Notes under the pieces: model-generated
The model's input: the letters and a program-made list of their open reading frames with translations, nothing else
Told to the model about the DNA's origin: nothing
The model's database searches: none
Shown here: positions 54,894 to 63,598 of the stretch, in pieces
How positions within the stretch are numbered: the first letter of the stretch is position 1
Layout: each line of letters begins with the position of its first letter
Position numbers and translations under genes: made by a program
From: Chryseolinea sp. H1M3-3
GTDB taxonomy: Bacteria > Bacteroidota > Bacteroidia > Cytophagales > Cyclobacteriaceae
DNA: 64,000 nucleotides
Direction of reading: 5' to 3'
NCBI RefSeq assembly: GCF_029360725.1
Contig: NZ_JARKMY010000010.1
Span: 966,432-1,030,431 of the forward strand

Positions 54894-55313
54894 CTAGTAG
54901 CGCTCAAGATTTGAGAAAAAGAAGTTGCCTTCAATCGTAGCGTTTTCATCGCTATCAGAACCGTGTATGGCGTTTGCCTCAATAGACTTAGCAAAAAGAT
55001 TGCGGATAGTTCCAGGAGCAGCTTTTGCAGGATCTGTTGCTCCAATCAGTTTTCTAAAATCTTCAACAGCATTTTCCTTCTCCAAAATCATTGGAACAAT
55101 TGATCCAGAAGACATATACTTGCAAAGGTCTTTGTAAAAAGGGCGTTCCCTATGCACGGCATAAAATTCGCCAGCACGCTCAGGCGTTAGCATCGTCTTC
55201 TTTAAGGCGATAATCTTAAAGCCTGCTTCTTCAATAAGTTTGATGATAGCTCCGGTATTGGCGGCCGCCACAGCATCCGGTTTCAGCATTGTAAACGTTC
55301 TTTTTCCTGCCAT
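54894..55313 (-). CDS. ndk: Nucleoside diphosphate kinase
   Basis: The enzyme moves the terminal phosphate among nucleoside triphosphates through a phosphohistidine. The 139-residue protein has [11 protein letters not shown] (residues 6-16), the phosphohistidine motif [12 protein letters not shown] with His117 and a length normal for the family. It is monocistronic on the minus strand and diverges from nrnA across 178 bases. Confidence 0.96.
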   Translation of the reverse strand: MAGKRTFTMLKPDAVAAANTGAIIKLIEEAGFKIIALKKTMLTPERAGEFYAVHRERPFYKDLCKYMSSGSIVPMILEKENAVEDFRKLIGATDPAKAAPGTIRNLFAKSIEANAIHGSDSDENATIEGNFFFSNLERY

Positions 55314-55491
55314 ATAGATTTACTTGGTTGTCCTTGTTATGGAATGGCCGCAAAAATAACATAATACTCCATAGAGTTACATGCTTAAACATTTTTTAGG
55401 AGCATTTAGCGTAATGACTTGAACTATCAAAGTTTAAGCATTGACTACACGTGAAAATTCATCATTTTTGCCACTTGCTTTTTAGTAGGGC

Positions 55492-56505
55492 ATGGAAAAT
55501 ATTCAGGAATTCAAACAATACTTACAAATTTCGCGAAAAGCGGTCATCCTGACCCACTTTAAACCAGATGCAGATGCGCTTGGATCTTCGTTGGGATTAG
55601 CTCGGTATTTGAAGCAAAAGGGCCATACGGTCACCGTAATTACCCCTAGCGACTATCCTGATTTCATTTCGTGGATGCCGGGAAATAGCGATGTCTTTAT
55701 TTTTACGAAGGATAAATCGGAGAAAGCTGAGGCATTAATAAATCAGGCTAATCTAATCTTTTGCCTGGATTTCTCGTCTCTTAATCGCATTAATGATTTA
55801 GGGGAAATGATTCGAAAGTCGCCCGCAAAAAAAGTATTGATCGACCACCATCTTGAGCCCGAAAAGTTTGCTGATTTCGAACAGTGGGATGATACGGCAG
55901 CATCAACCGCAGAGCTTGTTTTCAAGCTAATTGTCGATCTTGGAGACGAAGCTTTGGTGGACGGAGAAACAGCGAATTGCCTGTATGCAGGACTAATGAC
56001 AGATACCGGAAGTTTCCGTCATTCAAACACCAGTCACCAGGTTTTTCAAATTGCAGCTGCGTTAGTTGCCCGGGGTGCCAATCCCTATAAAGTTTCCAAA
56101 CTTATTTATGATACCAATACCATTGAACGCCTGCGTTTAATGGGCTACGTATTAAGCGAAAAATTGCAAGTACTTCCGGAATATCGCACAGCTTACATGG
56201 TGCTTAGTGCGGAAGAATTAAAGCGGTTTGGATCGCAAACAGGCGATACGGAAGGATTGGTGAACTATGGTCTTTCTATCAAAGGAATAAAACTTTCGGT
56301 TATGATTTCTGACCGCAAAGACAGCATTAAACTTTCGTTGCGATCTCTTGGCGATTTTTCCGTGAATGAAATGGCCCGGTCGCATTTTGGCGGAGGAGGA
56401 CATAGAAATGCCGCAGGCGGCCAAACATCACTGACCCTGGAAGAGACCTTGAAGAAATTCCTAACCGTTTTACCGCTCTACAAAGACCAATTACAAAACG
56501 ATTAA
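55492..56505 (+). CDS. nrnA: NrnA-type DHH/DHHA1 oligoribonuclease/pAp phosphatase
   Basis: The 337-residue protein degrades nanoRNA and dephosphorylates 3'-phosphoadenosine 5'-phosphate. Motifs are in order: THFKPDADALGSSLGLARYL (first metal Asp cluster), FCLDFSSLNR, VLIDHHLEP (DHH), YAGLMTDTGSF and, in the DHHA1 domain, HFGGGGHRNAAGG. It begins a compact plus-strand run with two FKBP lipoprotein genes, rdgB and udk, so several genes of nucleotide housekeeping may be expressed together. Confidence 0.94.
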   Translation: MENIQEFKQYLQISRKAVILTHFKPDADALGSSLGLARYLKQKGHTVTVITPSDYPDFISWMPGNSDVFIFTKDKSEKAEALINQANLIFCLDFSSLNRINDLGEMIRKSPAKKVLIDHHLEPEKFADFEQWDDTAASTAELVFKLIVDLGDEALVDGETANCLYAGLMTDTGSFRHSNTSHQVFQIAAALVARGANPYKVSKLIYDTNTIERLRLMGYVLSEKLQVLPEYRTAYMVLSAEELKRFGSQTGDTEGLVNYGLSIKGIKLSVMISDRKDSIKLSLRSLGDFSVNEMARSHFGGGGHRNAAGGQTSLTLEETLKKFLTVLPLYKDQLQND

Positions 56506-56552
56506 GAAGGATTACAACTTTTTAGAAATATAAACTGTCTAAACAAAATAAT

Positions 56553-57449
56553 ATGATTCGAGTTTCAAACGCGCTACTAGGAATGGCTTTACTTCTCTGT
56601 GTGGCCTGCAGTGATAAAAAAATTGAAAAAGAGACCCCTAATGGATTCAAATTTACAGTCGTAAAGGCCGGAGACGGCATTTTACCCAAGAAGGATGAGA
56701 TCTTGGTATTTGATCACCTTTTGAAGGATTCTAAGGACTCCGTTTGGAATGATACACGTGTCGAAGGAATGCCTTCAGCTGTAAAAATCCAGGACAGCAC
56801 AACAATGTCTCAGGAAAATGGAATTGTTCAAATGTTCAGGATGCTATCAAAAGGCGATAGTGTGCATGTTACTATGCCGGTTTCCAAATTCTTCAATAAG
56901 ATGGTAGGCGCGCCCGTGCCTCCGGGAGTAGATACAACTTTAAATCTTTCCTATTCGCTACAGGTGAAGGACATCATGAATATGGAGGAATTTCAATCAT
57001 TTCAGACAGAGGTCATGAAAAAGAAAAAAGACAGCCAAGTGGAAAAGGATGCCGCCATCATAACGAAATATTTGGCCGATAATAATATTGAAGCGCAACA
57101 AGATACCAGTGGATTGAGATATATTATTCATACCACGAAAGGTGGCTCTAAACCAACCGCAGAAAATTGCGTCGAAGTGAAATACGCCGGCAAATTTCTG
57201 AAGGACGGTAAGGTTTTTGACCAGGGTGACAAAGTTTCCTTTCCTTTAAACCGAGTGATTCCCGGATGGCAGTTAGGCATTCAATTACTAGGGGTCGGTG
57301 ACTCTGCGACATTTTACATTCCGTCAGGATTGGCTTATGGACCACAGGGTTACCCAGGAGCCATCCCCCCAGATGCAATTTTGATATTTGATGTTGAACT
57401 CCTGGGTTTTGGAGGAGAGTTTGACGAAACGACAGGAACTTGTAAATAA
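56553..57449 (+). CDS. FKBP-type peptidyl-prolyl isomerase lipoprotein, first copy
   Basis: The 298-residue protein has a lipoprotein signal (lipobox CVAC near residue 20). The C-terminal domain (about 180-290) is a full FKBP fold with VEVKYAGKFLKDGKVFDQGD, VIPGWQLGIQLLGVGDSATFYIP and YGPQGYPGAIPPDAILIFDVEL. The N-terminal section (about 30-135) looks like a second, diverged FKBP domain. It probably acts on folding of exported proteins in the periplasm. It is followed by a second FKBP gene after 6 bases. Confidence 0.93.
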   Translation: MIRVSNALLGMALLLCVACSDKKIEKETPNGFKFTVVKAGDGILPKKDEILVFDHLLKDSKDSVWNDTRVEGMPSAVKIQDSTTMSQENGIVQMFRMLSKGDSVHVTMPVSKFFNKMVGAPVPPGVDTTLNLSYSLQVKDIMNMEEFQSFQTEVMKKKKDSQVEKDAAIITKYLADNNIEAQQDTSGLRYIIHTTKGGSKPTAENCVEVKYAGKFLKDGKVFDQGDKVSFPLNRVIPGWQLGIQLLGVGDSATFYIPSGLAYGPQGYPGAIPPDAILIFDVELLGFGGEFDETTGTCK

Positions 57450-57455
57450 AAAATT

Positions 57456-58364
57456 ATGAACGTGATAACGAGAAGATTAGCAACAGGACTTTGTGCGGGA
57501 GTTTGTTTTATTCTCTTTTCTTGTAACGATGACCCAGACGTGCCCGATGATTTAGCGCGGTGGTATCAGGAAGTGGCGATTATTGATGGTGCATTAGCAG
57601 GAACACAGCCTGTGAAAGATCCGGAAAGCGGCATAAATATGATTATTACAAAACTTGGAACCGGACTTCCTGCACAAAAATATAACGTGGTTGATATTGA
57701 CTATGTCGGGAGAAGATTTGAAGATAAAGTTGTGTTCGATCAGGGGAATACAAAGCTGGAGCTTTCTAAATATATCGTAGGGTGGCAAATTGCGTTGTCT
57801 AAGCTGCCGCAGGGATCGGAGGCTAAGTTGATAATCCCCTCATTGTATGGCTACGGAAGCATCGGCTCTGGTAGCGCAATTCCAGGAAATACCATTTTAG
57901 AATTCGACGTTAAGTTTAACAAAGCAACTTTATCTAGCACTGAAGCACAAAGACTTGGTAGTGACACGGTAGCCATCGACAATTACCTCACTGGCAAAAG
58001 TATCAATGCTATAAAAGATTCGACAGGTTTGCGTTATGTCATAACCACGCCAGGTTCGGGACCTACACCTACCTGGTACAGTCGACTGACAATGAAATAC
58101 AATATTAAGTTGTTGTCTGATGATACAAAAACACTTGTGGCCCTCGAACGCCAGCCTTCAGACACGTACTATAGTCGCCCCGTTGATTACATTCAAGGAC
58201 TGGTAATTGGTCTTCAAAAATTATCGGTGGGTTCAAAGGCGGTCTTTTATATTCCTTCTGGCTATGCCTTTGGGCCGGATGGAGTAACAGATCCCAATAC
58301 GGGTATATCCATTCCCGCAAACTCCAATATCATTGTCGAAGTTGAACTCATTAATATTCAATAG
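57456..58364 (+). CDS. FKBP-type peptidyl-prolyl isomerase lipoprotein, second copy
   Basis: The 302-residue protein has a lipoprotein signal (lipobox LFSC, about residue 23) and two FKBP-like domains. The first (about 60-165) is intact by motif (VDIDYVGRRFEDKVVFDQGN; YIVGWQIALSKLPQGSEAKLIIP). The second (about 190-300) keeps YIQGLVIGLQKLSVGSKAVFYIP but has lost the aromatic and Asp positions of the active site. This is the reverse of the preceding gene, where the second domain is the intact one. The two genes are likely an old duplication. Confidence 0.9.
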   Translation: MNVITRRLATGLCAGVCFILFSCNDDPDVPDDLARWYQEVAIIDGALAGTQPVKDPESGINMIITKLGTGLPAQKYNVVDIDYVGRRFEDKVVFDQGNTKLELSKYIVGWQIALSKLPQGSEAKLIIPSLYGYGSIGSGSAIPGNTILEFDVKFNKATLSSTEAQRLGSDTVAIDNYLTGKSINAIKDSTGLRYVITTPGSGPTPTWYSRLTMKYNIKLLSDDTKTLVALERQPSDTYYSRPVDYIQGLVIGLQKLSVGSKAVFYIPSGYAFGPDGVTDPNTGISIPANSNIIVEVELINIQ

Positions 58365-58369
58365 TCTAA

Positions 58370-58960
58370 ATGAAGCTATGCTTCGCTACAAACAATAAGC
58401 ACAAGCTTGAAGAAGCAAAAGATATTGCTGGAAAAAATTTCGAGATCGTAAGCTTAGAAGAAATTAACTGCTTTGAAGAATTGCCCGAAACAAGGCCCAC
58501 CCTTGAGGGCAATTCTTTACAAAAAGCAGAATATGTTTTTCAAAAATACAACGTTCCCTGCTTCGCCGATGATACCGGCCTTGAGGTAGAAGCATTGCAT
58601 GGCGAGCCTGGAGTTTTTTCTGCGCGATACGCGGGTGAACATAAAAATAGCGGTGACAACATTGCGCTTTTATTGAAAAATCTAGGCAACAACCTAAACC
58701 GGAAGGCAAGGTTCCGCACCATTATTACCTTAATCGGACTTGAAGAAAAGCCACTTTATTTTGAAGGTGAGGTACCAGGCATTATCACGGCTGAGCTTCG
58801 GGGTAAATCTGGTTTTGGTTATGATCCGATTTTTATTCCAGAGGGTTATGATAAGACATATGCAGAAATGAGCCTCCAGGAAAAAAGCTTGCTTAGTCAC
58901 CGTGCCATCGCTGTAAAAAAGTTAGAACAATACTTAAGGAGGCGATCAGCTCCACAATAA
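58370..58960 (+). CDS. rdgB: RdgB/HAM1 non-canonical purine NTP pyrophosphatase
   Basis: The enzyme removes ITP, dITP and XTP from the nucleotide pool. The 196-residue protein begins CFATNNKHKLEEAKDI and includes FADDTGLEVEALHGEPGVFSARYAG, GKSGFGYDPIFIPEGYDKT and the late LSHRAIAVKKL. All are Ham1 hallmarks and the length is normal. It starts 5 bases after the second FKBP gene. Confidence 0.96.
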   Translation: MKLCFATNNKHKLEEAKDIAGKNFEIVSLEEINCFEELPETRPTLEGNSLQKAEYVFQKYNVPCFADDTGLEVEALHGEPGVFSARYAGEHKNSGDNIALLLKNLGNNLNRKARFRTIITLIGLEEKPLYFEGEVPGIITAELRGKSGFGYDPIFIPEGYDKTYAEMSLQEKSLLSHRAIAVKKLEQYLRRRSAPQ

Positions 58961-58991
58961 AGTTATTTGTATTTTGGTGCTTTAACAGCTT

Positions 58992-59606
58992 ATGCCTGCA
59001 CCTTTTACTATTGGTATTACAGGAGGGAGTGGTTCCGGAAAAACATATTTTATTCAGGCATTGTCTGCTCATTTTAAACCTGAGGACGTCTGTCTGATTT
59101 CCCAAGATCATTATTACAAACCCCGAGATACCCAACAAATTGACGAACGAGGGGTAAAGAATTTTGATTTACCCGAATCCATTGAACGCGAACAATTGCA
59201 TTGCGACATTAAGAAACTAAAACAAGGCCAATCTATTTTCAAAAAAGAATACGCATTCAATAACCCTCACGCCACTCTTGGGGTATTGGAATTCAAGCCT
59301 GCTCCGCTGTTGATTGTTGAAGGCTTATTCGTTCAGTATTTTCCGGAAATAGAAAAAGAGCTGGACCTGAAAATTTTCATTGAAGCAAAAGATTATCTTA
59401 AACTTAGTCGTAGAATAAGGCGTGACAACACCGAACGCGGATATGATCTTGACGATGTTTTATACCGTTATCACCATCATGTAATGCCCATTTATGAATC
59501 TCTCATTGAGCCGTTGAAGCATAAGTCTGATTTTATCATCCCCAATAATCATCATTTTGAGACAGCACTGATGATTATTGTGCGAGCGTTAAAAACACTT
59601 CTGTGA
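58992..59606 (+). CDS. udk: Uridine kinase
   Basis: The enzyme phosphorylates uridine and cytidine in pyrimidine salvage. The 204-residue protein has the P-loop GITGGSGSGKTYFI (residues 8-21), SQDHYYKPR, FDLPESIERE and RRIRRDNTERGYD, the pattern of uridine kinases in Bacteroidota. It is the last gene of the plus-strand run and ends at a strong terminator shared with secDF. Confidence 0.94.
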   Translation: MPAPFTIGITGGSGSGKTYFIQALSAHFKPEDVCLISQDHYYKPRDTQQIDERGVKNFDLPESIEREQLHCDIKKLKQGQSIFKKEYAFNNPHATLGVLEFKPAPLLIVEGLFVQYFPEIEKELDLKIFIEAKDYLKLSRRIRRDNTERGYDLDDVLYRYHHHVMPIYESLIEPLKHKSDFIIPNNHHFETALMIIVRALKTLL

Positions 59607-59618
59607 ATCTCCACAATG

Positions 59619-59652
59619 AGAAAAGGGGCTGATCACTCAGCCCCTTTTTTTA
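59619..59652. terminator. Strong bidirectional terminator between udk and secDF
   Basis: AAAAGGGGCTGA (59621-59632) and TCAGCCCCTTTT (59637-59648) form a perfect 12-bp stem around a 4-base loop, with T run to the right and A-rich left flank. It serves both convergent genes. Confidence 0.92.
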
Positions 59653-59670
59653 GTTATGATCTGCTAATGA

Positions 59671-62600
59671 TTAAGCAATCGCTCTTTTGGGTTCAGGTTT
59701 GACGTCCGGTGTTTTTTTCGTTTGAACTTTATCAAAATCCAAAACGATAGGTGCTGCCATGAAGATAGACGAATATGTACCTACCACAACACCAACTAAT
59801 AGTGCAAACGAAAATCCCCTTAATACTTCTCCGCCGAAGAACAATAGCGCAATAACCACCAGCAATACTGTCCCTGATGTTATGATGGTCCGGTTCAGCG
59901 TACTATTGATTGCGTCATTGAAAATTTTGGCTCTGTCATGCGAAGTAGCTAGTCCCAGGTATTCACGAATACGATCGAAGATGATTACGGTATCATTTAT
60001 TGAGTAACCAATAACGGTAAGGATAGCCGCAATGAACACCTGATCGATTTCGAAGGAAATTCCAAAAACGCGCACGATAGCAAACGATGCAATAACAAAC
60101 AAAGCATCATGTGCTAACGCCACAACGGCACCAGCACTAAATTGCCACTTCCTGAAACGAATTAGGATATACATAAAGATCGCCAACAGGGACAGGATAG
60201 TGGCTTGTAAGGAAGCTGCTTTTGTATCATCGGCAACGTTCGCTCCCACTTTGGTTGAGCTGGAGATAGTGAAGTGTTTGTCATCTACTTTAGAGTCATC
60301 CTCAACAAATGCTAAACCGGTAGATTTCTCAAGTCCTTTGATTAAGGTCGACTTAACTTTATCATCTGCCGTTTCGGCATCATCATCAATTATGTATGAT
60401 GTAACCACTTTCACAATGTTATTGCCACCAAAATTCTTAACCTCTGTTCCAGCGCTCTCAAAGCTTTCAGTCAAATCTGTCTTTAATTCGGTAGCATCCA
60501 CAGGATTGTTAAAGGTTACAACGTAGGCCCTGCCTCCCTTGAAGTCCACGCCATAGTTGAATCCTTGAATGGCGATTAACAATATACCAATACCAATAAC
60601 GGTTCCTGAAAAGATATATGCTAGTTTTCGCTTCCCTATGAAATCGAAATTAGCTTCGGACGCCACAAAACCAGAAATGAAGGTTTTAAAATGAATATTG
60701 CTGTCGTCACCTTTTTTAGCAACCATCCAGTCGATAACCACGTGTGAAATATAAACAGCAGTGAAAAATGTCGTAGAGATACCTACCATCAATGTGATCG
60801 CAAATCCCTTAACGGCGCCTTGACCAAATAAATAAAGCATCAAAGCGGTTAGGAAGGTCGTGATATTAGAGTCAAAAATTGTCCAGAAAGAGCGTTTAAA
60901 TCCAAGATCTATGGCTTCCCTAAGGCGCTTACCTGCGCGTAATTCTTCACGGATACGTTCATAGATAATAACGTTGGCATCCACCGCCATCCCCATGGTT
61001 AACACAATACCAGCAATACCGGGCAAGGTTAATGCAGCATCGAGTTGAGCAAGAATGCCTAATACAAAAAACAAGTTAAATACGAGAGAAAAGTTTGCTA
61101 CTGCGCCGCCTTTTCCATAGTACCCCACCATGAAAATTACAACCAATGCCAACCCACAGACCACTGAAAACATGCCCTGGCTTCTGGCAACCTCACCTAG
61201 TGTTGGACCGATGATAGCTTCTTCCACAATTTTGGTAGGCGCTGGCAGTGATCCAGCCTTTAGAACGTTTGCCAAGTCTTTTGCTTCTTCGGGCGTAAAA
61301 TTTCCAGAAATCTGGGAGTTACCATTGGGTATTTCTCCATTAACAGAGGGTGCAGAATAGACAGTATTATCTAAAACGATAGCTATTCTTCCCTTCGGGT
61401 TTTTACTAGAAGCTTCGGCTGTCCATTTTGCCCAGATGCGTGTTCCCGCGGCATTCATATTCATGCTAACGGCAGGTTGTGCTAACTCATCGAGATCACT
61501 GCGAGCTTCTGTTATTACCGTTCCATCTAACTTAGCTTTTCCATCTCTTCGGATATCTAAAAAGAACAACTCTAGCGCTTCTTTACCCAATTGGTCTTTT
61601 TCTGGTTTATTTGCCCAAAAGATCCCGACCGTTCGTGGAAGCAAACTTCTTATCTCGGGCCGTTTAAAAATACCGTTTATCTTGGCAGTATCTTTTACAT
61701 CGTAACGGAAAGTACCGGGTGGTGTGCTTAAGGAAAACAGGGGAGATATGTTCAAATTCTGGAGAGAATCAAGTCCCTTCGAGGCTTCAGCTTGCGTTTT
61801 CGTTGTATCCGATGGGGCATTTGTACTATCACCCAATAGTGCCGACAAATCCTTTTGCTCAGGTTCCACATCAGTAGTGGTTGCAGCTGCGGACGGTTTC
61901 GCTTTCGCTTCTTTAACAAGGATGTCATTGATTGCTAAAAGGGAGTTATTTAAAGTATTCGGCTCAATTACATCCCAGAATTCAAGTTTTGCTACGCCTT
62001 GAAGGAGTTTACGTACCCGTTGAGGATTGTCAGCTCCGGGAATTTCAATCTGAATTCTACCAGTACCGGGTAAACGTTGGATATTCGGTTGCGAGGTTCC
62101 AAACTGGTCTAACCGATTTCTAAGAATGGTGAAGGATCTATCGATGGCATTTTCAATCTCTTCATTTACTACTTCAATAACTTTGCTGTCCTCATCATTT
62201 GAGGCGATTCGACCCTTAGTAGCGGAGTTTGCAAAAATTGAAGTAAGTCTTTTATTAGGGTTTGCGTCACGATAAGCTTTGAAGAACAGGTCACTAAAAT
62301 TTCCTTGATTCCTCACTTGCTGAGTACGTGCCGTCGCCAATGCTTTTAAAAAAGCGGAATCCTGACTGTTAGCACTTAGTCCCTTGATAATGTCAATGGG
62401 TGAAATTTCCAGAGAAACGTGCATCCCACCTTGCAAGTCAAGTCCTAAACTCAGTTCATTGTCCTTGACTTCTTTGTAAGTGTACTCTGCTCCAAATAAA
62501 TTGTAAACTGGAATATTCCAGATAGAATCCAGGTAATTTTGTTTTTTGGAAAGATCTACAACGCCATCCTTATTGGTCGCGTATTCAACAGCGTCTTTTG

Positions 62601-62694
62601 CCACGCCGTTAGAGACATAGGTAAATGAAAGGTAGTATAAGCACAGGGCTGTGATGACTACCGTTAAAACAATTATTAAGCCTTTGTTTTGCAT
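59671..62694 (-). CDS. secDF: Protein translocase subunit SecDF (fusion)
   Basis: The 1007-residue membrane protein joins SecD (about residues 1-690) and SecF (about 700-985), which use the proton gradient to draw secreted proteins across the membrane. SecD landmarks: LGLDLQGGMHVSLEI, ILRNRLDQFGTSQPNIQ, GMAVDANVIIYERIREEL. SecF landmarks: YGVDFKGGRAYVV, GYSINDTVIIFDRIREYL. A long periplasmic insert of low complexity (about 260-340) lies in the SecD part. The fused form is typical of Bacteroidota. The gene stands alone. Confidence 0.97.
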   Translation of the reverse strand: MQNKGLIIVLTVVITALCLYYLSFTYVSNGVAKDAVEYATNKDGVVDLSKKQNYLDSIWNIPVYNLFGAEYTYKEVKDNELSLGLDLQGGMHVSLEISPIDIIKGLSANSQDSAFLKALATARTQQVRNQGNFSDLFFKAYRDANPNKRLTSIFANSATKGRIASNDEDSKVIEVVNEEIENAIDRSFTILRNRLDQFGTSQPNIQRLPGTGRIQIEIPGADNPQRVRKLLQGVAKLEFWDVIEPNTLNNSLLAINDILVKEAKAKPSAAATTTDVEPEQKDLSALLGDSTNAPSDTTKTQAEASKGLDSLQNLNISPLFSLSTPPGTFRYDVKDTAKINGIFKRPEIRSLLPRTVGIFWANKPEKDQLGKEALELFFLDIRRDGKAKLDGTVITEARSDLDELAQPAVSMNMNAAGTRIWAKWTAEASSKNPKGRIAIVLDNTVYSAPSVNGEIPNGNSQISGNFTPEEAKDLANVLKAGSLPAPTKIVEEAIIGPTLGEVARSQGMFSVVCGLALVVIFMVGYYGKGGAVANFSLVFNLFFVLGILAQLDAALTLPGIAGIVLTMGMAVDANVIIYERIREELRAGKRLREAIDLGFKRSFWTIFDSNITTFLTALMLYLFGQGAVKGFAITLMVGISTTFFTAVYISHVVIDWMVAKKGDDSNIHFKTFISGFVASEANFDFIGKRKLAYIFSGTVIGIGILLIAIQGFNYGVDFKGGRAYVVTFNNPVDATELKTDLTESFESAGTEVKNFGGNNIVKVVTSYIIDDDAETADDKVKSTLIKGLEKSTGLAFVEDDSKVDDKHFTISSSTKVGANVADDTKAASLQATILSLLAIFMYILIRFRKWQFSAGAVVALAHDALFVIASFAIVRVFGISFEIDQVFIAAILTVIGYSINDTVIIFDRIREYLGLATSHDRAKIFNDAINSTLNRTIITSGTVLLVVIALLFFGGEVLRGFSFALLVGVVVGTYSSIFMAAPIVLDFDKVQTKKTPDVKPEPKRAIA

Positions 62695-62772
62695 ATTGAT
62701 AAATTAAAAAATCGTGTTAAAAAAAGAAGTGGACAGAATCTAATCTGTCACGAAAGGAACACTGTAAATTAT

Positions 62773-63117
62773 CTAAGGGGCGTTGGGTGATATGGTCACC
62801 CCGAAAACAGTTCGGAAAAACTGACCCAACGGAACGGCTATCTTAAATTCCGGTATTTGAAATATGTTTTCTTCAAAAAGAATTTCGAATAAGAAAAATA
62901 CATTAGGATTTAATTCAACGTGAGCCGAAGATGGTAGACTCGTTGAAGGAACTGAGAAGTGAACTTGATCATCGGAATCTGACTGATGTTGTTCAGTTTG
63001 AGGTTCTTTTTTTGATGATGCTGTTTGAGGTAAATAGAAAAGCTGCGAACATACAACACCCAGGGCCACCACTATTCCCAGGACCATTGTTATTGTACGT
63101 GTTGCTTTCCTTTTCAT
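62773..63117 (-). CDS. Small membrane-anchored protein of unknown function
   Basis: The predicted 114-residue protein has one N-terminal hydrophobic segment (about residues 8-30), a polar serine/glutamine-rich linker (about 34-65) and a hydrophobic C-terminal half (FFLFEILFEENIFQIPEFKI). It is coded 78 bases upstream of secDF on the same strand. I do not recognise a family. The frame and the hydrophobic pattern support a real gene, but confidence is limited by size. Confidence 0.6.
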   Translation of the reverse strand: MKRKATRTITMVLGIVVALGVVCSQLFYLPQTASSKKEPQTEQHQSDSDDQVHFSVPSTSLPSSAHVELNPNVFFLFEILFEENIFQIPEFKIAVPLGQFFRTVFGVTISPNAP

Positions 63118-63251
63118 GAATTTTTAAACGGGAGACAAAAATAGGTATTTGATGTCTTAATTCAATGCTTTAAACCACAATCAAAATTAATATATAGCGG
63201 GGCCGAGAGGGGAAGCAGAGGTATCGGCACTACCAGCCAAAAAGTGTTTAT
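63118..63251. other. Short non-coding gap before the terminator array
   Basis: I see no gene here. The stretch is the left flank of the rRNA-linked repeat region that follows and may hold the promoter of the minus-strand small membrane protein gene. Confidence 0.4.
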
Positions 63252-63283
63252 AAAAAAAAGCCTCATTGTGGATGAGGCTTTAG
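63252..63283 (-). terminator. Terminator T1, past the outermost 5S fragment
   Basis: AAAGCCTCAT (63257-63266) and ATGAGGCTTT (63272-63281) form a 10-bp stem with loop TGTGG. On the minus strand a T run (from the A run at 63252-63259) follows. The stem is nearly the same as that of T3, downstream of the intact 5S gene. Confidence 0.85.
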
Positions 63284-63284
63284 A

Positions 63285-63312
63285 ATCCGCCTTCGCTAAA
63301 GCTATGGTGGAT
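63285..63312. repeat. Imperfect palindrome of a second type
   Basis: ATCCGCC (63285-63291) and GGTGGAT (63306-63312) pair with one G-T wobble, and the inner GCT/AGC arms extend the dyad. It resembles short palindromes (TCCGCC...GGCGGA type) that I recall as scattered repeats in many uncultured bacterial genomes. It lies between the outermost 5S fragment and terminator T1. Confidence 0.5.
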
Positions 63313-63315
63313 GCG

Positions 63316-63370
63316 ATAAAAGATAGGCAACGTCCCGATGGCTATCGGGATATTCTCCCGGGTGTTATCC
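63316..63370 (-). pseudogene. Truncated 5S rRNA-derived fragment (copy A)
   Basis: ATAAAAGATAGGCAACG (63316-63332) is identical to the 3' end and flank of the intact 5S gene. Then a palindrome TCCCGATGGCTATCGGGA plus TAT replaces the ACTTAC of the intact gene, and TCTCCCGGGTGTTATCC (63354-63370) is again identical. The match then stops. The fragment carries only about a third of 5S and cannot fold into it. Confidence 0.8.
63333..63350. repeat. Palindromic insertion in copy A
   Basis: TCCCGATGGCTATCGGGA is an almost perfect 18-base palindrome with arms TCCCGAT and ATCGGGA. The same sequence interrupts copy B at the same 5S position. Confidence 0.8.
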
Positions 63371-63392
63371 CTACTAGAAAAAATTGAAAAAC

Positions 63393-63428
63393 AAAAAAGC
63401 CTTCACGATTTCTCATGAAGGCTTTTGA
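63393..63428. terminator. Terminator T2, after degenerate 5S copy B
   Basis: AAAAGCCTTCA and TGAAGGCTTTT form an 11-bp stem with loop CGATTTCTCA-like centre. An A run on the left gives the T run for the minus strand. Its stem sequence differs from T1 and T3 by several bases. Confidence 0.8.
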
Positions 63429-63445
63429 ATAAAAGATAGGCAACG

Positions 63446-63463
63446 TCCCGATGGCTATCGGGA
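63446..63463. repeat. Palindromic insertion 1 in copy B
   Basis: TCCCGATGGCTATCGGGA, the same as in copy A and at the same position in the 5S sequence. Confidence 0.8.
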
Positions 63464-63504
63464 TATTCTCCCGGGTGTTATCCTAGTACCATCAGCGCTG
63501 GTGG

Positions 63505-63520
63505 CGATAGCTATCGGGAT
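63505..63520. repeat. Palindromic insertion 2 in copy B
   Basis: CGATAGCTATCGGGAT has a perfect CGATAGCTATCG centre. It stands where the intact gene has GCTT. Confidence 0.75.
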
Positions 63521-63535
63521 AACTGCTCTGTTCGG

Positions 63536-63563
63536 TCCCTCTCTATACTATCGGGACGATTGA
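63536..63563. repeat. Palindrome-related insertion 3 in copy B
   Basis: A 28-base segment starting TCCCTCTCTATA and including CTATCGGGAC replaces the start of the next 5S block. It has one arm (TATCGGGA) in common with the other insertions and a TCCC at its left end. Confidence 0.6.
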
Positions 63564-63598
63564 GAAGGGATGATCCAGCCGTCAGTAAAATGTTAGAC

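Larger units (their letters stand above)
63429..63581 (-). pseudogene. Degenerate 5S rRNA copy B with three palindrome-bearing insertions
   Basis: Blocks identical to the intact 5S gene are kept in order: 63429-63445 (17 bases), 63467-63504 (38 bases) and 63521-63535 (15 bases). A looser match follows at 63562-63581. Between them, ACTTAC is replaced by TCCCGATGGCTATCGGGA plus TAT, GCTT by CGATAGCTATCGGGAT, and AATG-like bases by a 28-base insert with ACTATCGGGAC. The 5' strand of helix I of 5S is also lost. It is followed on the minus strand by terminator T2. Confidence 0.85.

Noticed and set aside
63316..63581. CRISPR-like array in the repeats beside the rRNA operon
   Set aside because: The repeats are 5S-derived blocks with palindromes, not uniform repeats with unique spacers; there are no cas genes in the window.
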